Shown piece by piece: positions 40,465-51,627 of a stretch of DNA of 64,000 bases (position 1 is its first letter; every line of letters starts with the position of its first letter). This DNA comes from Auanema rhodensis. Taxonomy: Eukaryota > Nematoda > Chromadorea > Rhabditida > Rhabditidae. A model generated the notes under the pieces. The model saw only the letters and a program-made list of their open reading frames with translations. It searched no databases and had not been told where the DNA came from. The position numbers were made by a program, and so were the translations under genes. The stretch covers positions 6,076,001 through 6,140,000 of the forward strand of contig OZ059896.1 of NCBI GenBank assembly GCA_964057225.1, in the 5' to 3' direction.

Positions 40465-40468
40465 ACGT
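40465..40468. other. Third ACGT core (monomer 166-169)
   Basis: The core sits in TTTACGTGAA, which resembles the palindrome at 52-61 with one base changed. The next ACGT cores downstream follow at 33 bp and then 32 bp, so three cores recur as a cluster straddling the monomer junction, followed by a gap of 111 bp. Variants seen include TTTGCGTG (for example 9120, 21272, 23913), TTTAAGTG (54016, 62112) and ACGTCAAC (53844, 61939). Confidence 0.6.
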
Positions 40469-40827
40469 GAACTTTAATTTATGCTAATTAAATGTACACG
40501 TGATGTGCACTTGGTATGTAACTCGCTTCACGTGAAAGATAAAGAGATGCGGTTTTCAAAATTAGATTCCCCATGTCCATATTAGTCGAAAAACAAATTT
40601 TTATTCATATTGGTGCTTGGTAACCATGACTTTGAAATTTACGTGAACTTTAATTTATGCTAATTAAATATAAACGTGATGTGCACTTGGTATGTAACTC
40701 GCTTCACGTGGAAAATAAAGAGATGCGGTTTTCAAAATTAGATTCCCCATTTCCATATTAGTCTAAAAACAAATTTTTATTGATATTGGTGCATGGTAAC
40801 CATGACTTTGAAATTTACGTGAACTTT

Positions 40828-43115
40828 AATTTATGCTAATTAAATGTACACGTGATGTGCACTTTGTATGTAACTCGCTTCACGTGAAAGATAAAGAGAT
40901 GCGGTTTTCAAAATTAGATTCCCCATGTCCATATTAGTCTAAAAACAAATTTTTATTGATATTGGTGCATGGTAACCATGACTTTGAAATTTACGTGAAC
41001 TTTAATTTATGCTAATTAAATGTACACGTGATGTGCACTTTGTATGTAACTCGCTTCACGTGAAAGATAAAGAGATGCGGTTTTCAAAATTAGATTCCCC
41101 ATGTCCATATTAGTCTAAAAACAAATTTTTATTGATATTGGTGCATGGTAACCATGACTTTGAAATTTACGTGAACTTTAATTTATGCTAATTAAATGTA
41201 CACGTGATGTGCACTTTGTATGTAACTCGCTTCACGTGAAAGATAAAGAGATGCGGTTTTCAAAATTAGATTCCCCATGTCCATATTAGTCTAAAAACAA
41301 ATTTTTATTGATATTGGTGCATGGTAACCATGACTTTGAAATTTACGTGAACTTTAATTTATGCTAATTAAATGTACACGTGATGTGCCCTTGGTATGTA
41401 ACTCGCTTCACGTGAAAGATAAAGAGATGCGGTTTTCAAAATTAGATTCCCCATGTCCATATTAGTCTAAAAACAAATTTTTATTGATATTGGTGCATGG
41501 TAACCATGACTTTGAAATTTACGTGAACTTTAATTTATGCTAATTAAATGTACACGTGATGTGCACTTTGTATGTAACTCGCTTCACGTGAAAGATAAAG
41601 AGATGCGGTTTTCAAAATTAGATTCCCCATGTCCATATTAGTCTAAAAACAAATTTTTATTGATATTGGTGCATGGTAACCATGACTTTGAAATTTACGT
41701 GAACTTTAATTTATGCTAATTAAATGTACACGTGATGTGCACTTTGTATGTAACTCGCTTCACGTGAAAGATAAAGAGATGCGGTTTTCAAAATTAGATT
41801 CCCCATGTCCATATTAGTCTAAAAACAAATTTTTATTGATATTGGTGCATGGTAACCATGACTTTGAAATTTACGTGAACTTTAATTTATGCTAATTAAA
41901 TGTACACGTGATGTGCACTTTGTATGTAACTCGCTTCACGTGAAAGATAAAGAGACGCGGTTTTCAAAATTAGATTCCCCATGTCCATATTAGTCTAAAA
42001 ACAAATTTTTATTGATATTGGTGCATGGTAACCATGACTTTGAAATTTACGTGAACTTTAATTTATGCTAATTAAATGTACACGTGATGTGCCCTTGGTA
42101 TGTAACTCGCTTCACGTGAAAGATAAAGAGATGCGGTTTTCAAAATTAGATTCCCCATGTCCATATTAGTCTAAAAACAAATTTTTATTGATATTGGTGC
42201 ATGGTAACCATGACTTTGAAATTTACGTGAACTTTAATTTATGCTAATTAAATGTACACGTGATGTGCACTTTGTATGTAACTCGCTTCACGTGAAAGAT
42301 AAAGAGATGCGGTTTTCAAAATTAGATTCCCCATTTCCATATTAGTCTAAAAACAAATTTTTATTGATATTGGTGCATGGTAACCATGACTTTGAAATTT
42401 ACGTGAACTTTAATTTATGCTAATTAAATGTACACGTGATGTGCACTTTGTATGTAACTCGCTTCACGTGAAAGATAAAGAGATGCGGTTTTCAAAATTA
42501 GATTCCCCATGTCCATATTAGTCTAAAAACAAATTTTTATTGATATTGGTGCATGGTAACCATGACTTTGAAATTTACGTGAACTTTAATTTATGCTAAT
42601 TAAATGTACACGTGATGTGCCCTTGGTATGTAACTCGCTTCACGTGGAAAATAAAGAGATGCGGTTTTCAAAATTAGATTCCCCATTTCCATATTAGTCT
42701 AAAAACAAATTTTTATTGATATTGGTGCATGGTAACCATGACTTTGAAATTTACGTGAACTTTAATTTATGCTAATTAAATGTACACGTGATGTGCACTT
42801 TGTATGTAACTCGCTTTACGTGAAAGATAAAGAGATGCGGTTTTCAAAATTAGATTCCCCATGTCCATATTAGTCTAAAAACAAATTTTTATTGATATTG
42901 GTGCATGGTAACCATGACTTTGAAATTTACGTGAACTTTAATTTATGCTAATTAAATGTACACGTGATGTGCACTTTGTATGTAACTCGCTTCACGTGAA
43001 AGATAAAGAGATGCGGTTTTCAAAATTAGATTCCCCATGTCCATATTAGTCTAAAAACAAATTTTTATTGATATTGGTGCATGGTAACCATGACTTTGAA
43101 ATTTACGTGAACTTT
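40828..43115 (+). repeat. Highly homogeneous 13-monomer run with tetramer phase
   Basis: Thirteen consecutive units differ at very few positions. Ten carry GCACTTTGTATG and three carry GTGCCCTTGG, in the order TTT C TTT C TT C TT. The first two C units (41356, 42060) are 704 bp apart, or 4 units; the third (42588) follows after 3 units. Private changes are few: GAGACGCGG at 41953, CATTTCC at 42331 and 42684, GGAAAATAAAG at 42646, CTTTACG at 42813. This looks like the most recently amplified part of the right half. Confidence 0.82.
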
Positions 43116-45356
43116 AATTTATGCTAATTAAATGTACACGTGATGTGCACTTGGTATGTAACTCGCTTCACGTGAAAGATAAAGAGATGCTGTTTTTAAA
43201 ATTAGATTCCCCATGTCCATATTAGTCTCAAAACAAATTTTTATTCATATTGGTGCATGGTAACCATGACTTTGAAATTTACGTGAACTTTAATTTATGC
43301 TAATTAAATGTACACGTGATATGCCCTTGGTATGTAACTCGCTTTACGTGAAAGATAAAGAGATGCGGTTTTTAAAATTAGATTCCCCATGTCCATATTA
43401 GTCTAAAAACAAATTTTTATTGATATTGGTGCATGGTAACCATGAGTTTGAAATTTACGTGAACTTTAATTTATGCTAATTAAATGTACACGTGATGTGC
43501 ACTTGGTATGTAACTCGCTTCACGTGAAAGATAAAGAGATGCGGTTCTCAAAATTAAATTCCCCATGTCCATATTAGTCTAAAAACAAATTTTTATTCAT
43601 ATTGGTGCATGGTAACCATGACTTTGAAATTTACGTGAACTTTAATTTATGCTAATTAAATGTACACGTGATGTGCACTTGGTATGTAACTCGCTTCACG
43701 TGAAAGATAAAAAGATGCGGTTCTCAAAATTAGATTCCCCATATCCATATTAGTCTAAAAACAAATTTTTATTGATATTGGTGCATGGTAACCATGACTT
43801 TGAAATTTACGTGAACTTTAATTTATGCTAATTAAATGTACATGTGATGTGCACCTGGTATGTAACTCGCTTCACGTGAAAGATAAAAAGATGCGGTTTT
43901 CAAAATTAGATTCCCCATGTCCATATTAGTCTAAAAACAAATTTTTATTCATATTGGTGCATGGTAACCATGACTTTGAAATTTACGTGAACTTTAATTT
44001 ATGCTAATTAAATGTACACGTGATGTGCCCTTGGTATGTAACTCGCTTCACGTGAAAGATAAAGAGATGCGGTATTCAAAATTAGATTCCCCATGTCCAT
44101 ATTAGTCTAAAAACAAATTTTTATTGATATTGGTGCATGGTAACCATGACTTTGAAATTTACGTGAACTTTAATTTATGCTAATTAAATGTACATGTGAT
44201 GTGCACCTGGTATGTAACTCGCTTCACGTGAAAGATAAAAAGATGCGGTTTTCAAAATTAGATTCCCCATGTCCATATTAGTCTAAAAACAAATTTTTAT
44301 TGATATTGGTTCATGGTAACCATGACTTTGAAATTTACGTGAACTTTAATTTATGCTAATTAAATGTACACTTGATGTGCACTTGATATGTAACTCGCTT
44401 CACGTGAAAGATAAAGAGATGCGGTTTTTAAAATTGGATTCCCCATGTCCATATTAGTCTAAAAACAAATTTTTATTGATATTGGTTCATGGTAACCATG
44501 ACTTTGAATTTTACGTGAACTTTAATTTATGCTAATTAAATGTACATGTGATGTGCACCTGGTATATAACTCGCTTCACGTGAAAGATAAAAAGATGCGG
44601 TTTTCAAAATTAGATTCCCCATGTCCATATTAGTCTAAAAACAAATTTTTATTCATATTGGTGCATGGTAACCATGACTTTGAAATTTACGTGAACTTTA
44701 ATTTATGCTAATTAAATGTACATGTGATGTGCACCTGGTATGTAACTCGCTTCACGTGCAAGATAAAAAGATGCGGTTTTCAAAATTAGATTCCCCATGT
44801 CCATATTAGTCTAAAAACAAATTTTTATTGATATTGGTTCATGGTAACCATGACTTTGAATTTTACGTGAACTTTAATTTATGCTAATTAAATGTACATG
44901 TGATGTGCACCTGGTATGTAACTCGCTTCACGTGAAAGATAAAGAGATGCGGTTTTCAAAATTAGATTCCCCATGTCCATATTAGTCTAAAAACAAATTT
45001 TTATTGATATTGGTTCATGGTAACCATGACTTTGAATTTTACGTGAACTTTAATTTATGCTAATTAAATGTACATGTGATGTGCACCTGGTATGTAACTC
45101 GCTTCACGTGAAAGATAAAAAGATGCGGTTTTCAAAATTAGATTCCCCATGTCCATATTAGTCTAAAAACAAATTTTTATTCATATTGGTGCATGGTAAC
45201 CATGACTTTGAAATTTACGTGAACTTTAATTTATGCTAATTAAATGTACACGTGATGTGCCCTTGGTATGTAACTCGCTTCACGTGAAAGATAAAGAGAT
45301 GCGGTATTCAAAATTAGATTCACCATTTCCATATTAGTCTAAAAACAAATTTTTAT
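43116..45356 (+). repeat. Mixed monomers, CATGTG/CCTGG rich
   Basis: Units are mainly of the CATGTG...CCTGG type, with GATAAAAAG and TTCATATT. Several units share the TTTGAATTTTACG change (44504, 44859, 45034), suggesting local spreading at lags of about 352 and 176 bp. Private changes include TAGTCTCAAAAC (43227), GATATGCCC (43319), CCATGAGTTTG (43441), CCATATCC (43740), GTATATAACTCG (44566) and CGTGCAAGAT (44757). Confidence 0.72.
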
Positions 45357-48300
45357 TGATATTGGTGCATGGTAACCATGACTTTGAAATTTACGTGAAC
45401 TTTAATTTATGCTAATTAAATGTACATGTGATGTGCACCTGGTATGTAACTCGCTTCACGTGAAAGATAAAGAGATGCGGTATTCAAAATTAGATTCCCC
45501 ATGTCCATATTAGTCTAAAAACAAATTTTTATTGATATTGGTGCATGGTAACCATGACTTTGAAATTTACGTGAACTTTAATTTATGCTAATTAAATGTA
45601 CACTTGATGTGCACTTGATATGTAACTCGCTTCACGTGAAAGATAAAAAGATGCGGTTTTCAAAATTAGATTCCCCATTTCCATATTAGTCTAAAAACAA
45701 ATTTTTATTGATATTGGTTCATGGTAACCATGACTTTGAAATTTACGTGAACTTTAATTTATGCTAATTAAATATACACGTGATGTGCACTTGGTATGTA
45801 ACTCGCTTCACGTGAAAGATAAAGAGATGCGGTTTTCAAAATTAGATTCCCCATGTCCATATTAGTCTAAAAACAAATTTTTATTGATATAGGTGCATGG
45901 TAACCATGACTTTGAAATTTACGTGAACTTTAATTTATGCTAATTAAATGTACACTTGATGTGCACTTGGTATGTAACTCGCTTCACGTGAAAGACAAAG
46001 AGATGCGGTTTTCAAAATTAGATTCCCCATGTCCATATTAGTCTAAAAACGAATTTTTATTGATATTGGTGCATGGTAACCATGACTTTGAAATTTACGT
46101 GAACTTTAATTTATGCTAATTAAATGTACACTTGATGTGCACTTGGTATGTAACTCGCTTCACGTGAAAGATTAAAAGATGCGGTTTTCAAAATTAGATT
46201 CCCCATGTCCATATTAGTCTAAAAACAAATTTTTATTCATATTGGTGCATGGTAACCATGACTTTGAAATTTACGTGAACTTTAATTTATGCTAATTAAA
46301 TGTACATGTGATGTGCACCTGGTATGTAACTCGCTTCACGTGAAAGATAAAGAGATGCGGTATTCAAAATTAGATTCCCCATGTCCATATTAGTCTAAAA
46401 ACAAATTTTTATTGATATTGGTGCATGGTAACCATGACTTTGAAATTTACGTGAACTTTAATTTATGCTAATTAAATGTACACTTGATGTGCACTTGATA
46501 TGTAACTCGCTTCACGTGAAAGATAAAAAGATGCGGTTTTCAAAATTAGATTCCCCATTTCCATATTAGTCTAAAAACAAATTTTTATTGATATTGGTTC
46601 ATGGTAACCATGACTTTGAAATTTACGTGAACTTTAATTTATGCTAATTAAATATACACGTGATGTGCACTTGGTATGTAACTCGCTTCACGTGAAAGAT
46701 AAAGAGATGCGGTTTTCAAAATTAGATTCCCCATGTCCATATTAGTCTAAAAACAAATTTTTATTGATATAGGTGCATGGTAACCATGACTTTGAAATTT
46801 ACGTGAACTTTAATTTATGCTAATTAAATGTACACTTGATGTGCACTTGGTATGTAACTCGCTTCACGTGAAAGACAAAGAGATGCGGTTTTCAAAATTA
46901 GATTCCCCATGTCCATATTAGTCTAAAAACGAATTTTTATTGATATTGGTGCATGGTAACCATGACTTTGAAATTTACGTGAACTTTAATTTATGCTAAT
47001 TAAATGTACACTTGATGTGCACTTGGTATGTAACTCGCTTCACGTGAAAGATTAAAAGATGCGGTTTTCAAAATTAGATTCCCCATGTCCATATTAGTCT
47101 AAAAACAAATTTTTATTCATATTGGTGCATGGTAACCATGACTTTGAAATTTACGTGAACTTTAATTTATGCTAATTAAATGTACACGTGATGTGCCCTT
47201 GGTATGTAACTCGCTTCACGTGAAAGATAAAGAGATGCGGTATTCAAAATTAGATTCACCATGTCCATATTAGTCTAAAAACAAATTTTTATTGATATTG
47301 GTGCATGGTAACCATGACTTTGAAATTTACGTGAACTTTAATTTATGCTAATTAAATGTACACTTGATGTGCACTTGATATGTAACTCGCTTCACGTGAA
47401 AGATAAAAAGATGCGGTTTTCAAAATTAGATTCCCCATGTCCATATTAGTCTAAAAACAAATTTTTATTGATATTGGTTCATGGTAACCATGACTTTGAA
47501 ATTTACGTGAACTTTAATTTATGCTAATTAAATGTACACTTGATGTGCACTTGATATGTAACTCGCTTCACGTGAAAGATAAAAAGATGCGGTTTTCAAA
47601 ATTAGATTCCCCATTTCCATATTAGTCTAAAAACAAATTTTTATTGATATTGGTGCATGGTAACCATGACTTTGAAATTTACGTGAACTTTAATTTATGC
47701 TAATTAAATGTACACTTGATGTGCACTTGATATGTAACTCGCTTCACGTGAAAGATAAAAAGATGCGGTTTTCAAAATTAGATTCCCCATTTCCATATTA
47801 GTCTAAAAACAAATTTTTATTGATATTGGTTCATGGTAACCATGACTTTGAAATTTACGTGAACTTTAATTTATGCTAATTAAATATACACGTGATGTGC
47901 ACTTGGTATGTAACTCGCTTCACGTGAAAGATAAAGAGATGCGGTTTTCAAAATTAGATTCCCCATGTCCATATTAGTCTAAAAACAAATTTTTATTGAT
48001 ATAGGTGCATGGTAACCATGACTTTGAAATTTACGTGAACTTTAATTTATGCTAATTAAATGTACACTTGATGTGCACTTGGTATGTAACTCGCTTCACG
48101 TGAAAGACAAAGAGATGCGGTTTTCAAAATTAGATTCCCCATGTCCATATTAGTCTAAAAACGAATTTTTATTGATATTGGTGCATGGTAACCATGACTT
48201 TGAAATTTACGTGAACTTTAATTTATGCTAATTAAATGTACACTTGATGTGCACTTGGTATGTAACTCGCTTCACGTGAAAGATTAAAAGATGCGGTTTT

Positions 48301-48590
48301 CAAAATTAGATTCCCCATGTCCATATTAGTCTAAAAACAAATTTTTATTCATATTGGTGCATGGTAACCATGACTTTGAAATTTACGTGAACTTTAATTT
48401 ATGCTAATTAAATGTACACGTGATGTGCCCTTGGTATGTAACTCGCTTCACGTGAAAGATAAAGAGATGCGGTATTCAAAATTAGATTCACCATGTCCAT
48501 ATTAGTCTAAAAACAAATTTTTATTGATATTGGTGCATGGTAACCATGACTTTGAAATTTACGTGAACTTTAATTTATGCTAATTAAATG
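45357..48590 (+). repeat. Five-monomer block repeated three times (lags 880 and 1,232)
   Basis: 45357-47185 matches itself at 880 bp (5 units). Then about 46392-47360 matches 47624-48592 at 1,232 bp (7 units). The linked order is: a CACTTG/TTGATATG unit with CATTTCC; ATACACG with the rare GATATAGGTGC (45889, 46769, 48001); AGACAAAG with AACGAATTT; AGATTAAAAG with TTCATATT. The two lags sharing one block show amplification in two steps with different unit counts. Confidence 0.82.
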
Positions 48591-48650
48591 TACATGTGAT
48601 GTGCACCTGGTATGTAACTCGCTTCACGTGAAAGATAAAGAGATGCGGTA

Positions 48651-51627
48651 TTCAAAATTAGATTCCCCATGTCCATATTAGTCTAAAAACAAATTTTTAT
48701 TGATATTGGTGCATGGTAACCATGACTTTGAAATTTACGTGAACTTTAATTTATGCTAATTAAATGTACACTTGATGTGCACTTGGTATGTAACTCGCTT
48801 CACGTGAAAGATTAAAAGATGCGGTTTTCAAAATTAGATTCCCCATGTCCATATTAGTCTAAAAACAAATTTTTATTGATATTGGTTCATGGTAACCATG
48901 ACTTTGAAATTTACGTGAACTTTAATTTATGCTAATTAAATGTACACTTGATGTGCACTTGATATGTAACTCGCTTCACGTGAAAGATAAAAAGATGCGG
49001 TTTTCAAAATTAGATTCCCCATTTCCATATTAGTCTAAAAACAAATTTTTATTGATATTGGTTCATGGTAACCATGACTTTGAAATTTACGTGAACTTTA
49101 ATTTATGCTAATTAAATATACACGTGATGTGCACTTGGTATGTAACTCGCTTCACGTGAAAGATAAAGAGATGCGGTTTTCAAAATTAGATTCCCCATGT
49201 CCATATTAGTCTAAAAACAAATTTTTATTGATATTGGTGCATGGTAACCATGACTTTGAAATTTACGTGAACTTTAATTTATGCTAATTAAATGTACACT
49301 TGATGTGCACTTGGTATGTAACTCGCTTCACGTGAAAGACAAAGAGATGCGGTTTTCAAAATTAGATTCCCCATGTCCATATTAGTCTAAAAACGAATTT
49401 TTATTGATATTGGTGCATGGTAACCATGACTTTGAAATTTACGTGAACTTAAATTTATGCTAATTAAATGTACACTTGATGTGCACTTGGTATGTAACTC
49501 GCTTCACGTGAAAGATTAAAAGATGCGGTTTTCAAAATTAGATTCCCCATTTCCATATTAGTCTAAAAACAAATTTTTATTGATATTGGTGCATGGTAAC
49601 CATGACTTTGAAATTTACGTGAACTTTAATTTATGCTAATTAAATATACACGTGATGTGCCCTTGATATGTAACTCGCTTTACGTGAAAGATAAAGAGAT
49701 GCGGTTTTTAAAATTAGATTCCCCATTTCCATATTAGTCTAAAAACAAATTTTTATTGATATTGGTGCATGGTAACCATGACTTTGAAATTTACGTGAAC
49801 TTTAATTTATGCTAATTAAATGTACATGTGATGTGCACCTGGTATGTAACTCGCTTCACGTGAAAGACAAAGAGATGCGGTTTTCAAAATTAGATTCCCC
49901 ATGTCCATATTAGTCTAAAAACGAATTTTTATTGATATTGGTGCATGGTAACCATGACTTTGAAATTTACGTGAACTTTAATTTATGCTAATTAAATGTA
50001 CATGTGATGTGCACCTGGTATGTAACTCGCTTCACGTGAAAGATAAAGAGATGCGGTATTCAAAATTAGATTCCCCATGTCCATATTAGTCTAAAAACAA
50101 ATTTTTATTGATATTGGTGCATGGTAACCATGACTTTGAAATTTACGTGAACTTTAATTTATGCTAATTAAATGTACACTTGATGTGCACTTGGTATGTA
50201 ACTCGCTTCACGTGAAAGATTAAAAGATGCGGTTTTCAAAATTAGATTCCCCATGTCCATATTAGTCTAAAAACAAATTTTTATTGATATTGGTTCATGG
50301 TAACCATGACTTTGAAATTTACGTGAACTTTAATTTATGCTAATTAAATGTACACTTGATGTGCACTTGGTATGTAACTCGCTTCACGTGAAAGATTAAA
50401 AGATGCGGTTTTCAAAATTAGATTCCCCATGTCCATATTAGTCTAAAAACAAATTTTTATTGATATTGGTTCATGGTAACCATGACTTTGAAATTTACGT
50501 GAACTTTAATTTATGCTAATTAAATGTACACTTGATGTGCACTTGATATGTAACTCGCTTCACGTGAAAGATAAAAAGATGCGGTTTTCAAAATTAGATT
50601 CCCCATTTCCATATTAGTCTAAAAACAAATTTTTATTGATATTGGTTCATGGTAACCATGACTTTGAAATTTACGTGAACTTTAATTTATGCTAATTAAA
50701 TATACACGTGATGTGCACTTGGTATGTAACTCGCTTCACGTGAAAGATAAAGAGATGCGGTTTTCAAAATTAGATTCCCCATGTCCATATTAGTCTAAAA
50801 ACAAATTTTTATTGATATTGGTGCATGGTAACCATGACTTTGAAATTTACGTGAACTTTAATTTATGCTAATTAAATGTACACTTGATGTGCACTTGGTA
50901 TGTAACTCGCTTCACGTGAAAGACAAAGAGATGCGGTTTTCAAAATTAGATTCCCCATGTCCATATTAGTCTAAAAACGAATTTTTATTGATATTGGTGC
51001 ATGGTAACCATGACTTTGAAATTTACGTGAACTTAAATTTATGCTAATTAAATGTACACTTGATGTGCACTTGGTATGTAACTCGCTTCACGTGAAAGAT
51101 TAAAAGATGCGGTTTTCAAAATTAGATTCCCCATTTCCATATTAGTCTAAAAACAAATTTTTATTGATATTGGTGCATGGTAACCATGACTTTGAAATTT
51201 ACGTGAACTTTAATTTATGCTAATTAAATATACACGTGATGTGCCCTTGATATGTAACTCGCTTTACGTGAAAGATAAAGAGATGCGGTTTTTAAAATTA
51301 GATTCCCCATTTCCATATTAGTCTAAAAACAAATTTTTATTGATATTGGTGCATGGTAACCATGACTTTGAAATTTACGTGAACTTTAATTTATGCTAAT
51401 TAAATGTACATGTGATGTGCACCTGGTATGTAACTCGCTTCACGTGAAAGACAAAGAGATGCGGTTTTCAAAATTAGATTCCCCATGTCCATATTAGTCT
51501 AAAAACGAATTTTTATTGATATTGGTGCATGGTAACCATGACTTTGAAATTTACGTGAACTTTAATTTATGCTAATTAAATGTACATGTGATGTGCACCT
51601 GGTATGTAACTCGCTTCACGTGAAAGA
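48651..51627 (+). repeat. 9-mer higher-order repeat (1,584 bp), nearly two copies
   Basis: The lag is 1,584 (9 x 176). Shared rare markers are ACTTAAATTTATG (49447/51031), GTGCCCTTGATATG with CTTTACG (49660/51244) and TTTTTAAAATTAG with CATTTCC (49705/51289). The match begins after GGTATTC (48650) against GGTTTTC. It ends where AGATAAAG (50044) faces AGACAAAG (51628). The length in monomers equals the 5.2-8.5 kb repeat, but the units are different, so the two arose independently. Confidence 0.85.

Larger units (their letters stand above)
40300..40475 (+). repeat. Reference monomer matching the consensus
   Basis: This unit reads as the majority base at every position I compared, so it serves as a coordinate frame. 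Landmarks by monomer position: TGTACA 18-23, CACGTG 22-27, GTGCAC 30-35, CACGTG 54-59 inside the 10-bp palindrome TTCACGTGAA (52-61), GATGCGG 71-77, TTTTCAAAA 78-86, CCCC 94-97, a TAG at 108-110, A5 at 114-118, AAATTTTT at 120-127, CATGGTAACCATG 141-153, ACGT 166-169. Five CpG dinucleotides begin at 24, 49, 56, 75 and 167. The unit is 26 C and 31 G. Since 176 is not a multiple of 3, any reading frame shifts by two bases per unit and soon meets a stop. Confidence 0.95.
38581..40827 (+). repeat. Mixed monomers; first AGACAAAG units
   Basis: This is ordinary array without a clear higher-order period. The AGACAAAG/AACGAATTTTT variant, frequent from here to the right end, first appears at 38600. 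The CTCGG variant makes its last appearance at 39983. The consensus-like units lie at 40124-40651. Private changes are TTAGACTAAA (39880), AACAAAATTTTATT (40067), AACCAAGACTTTG (40271) and TAGTCGAAAAAC (40586). Confidence 0.75.
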
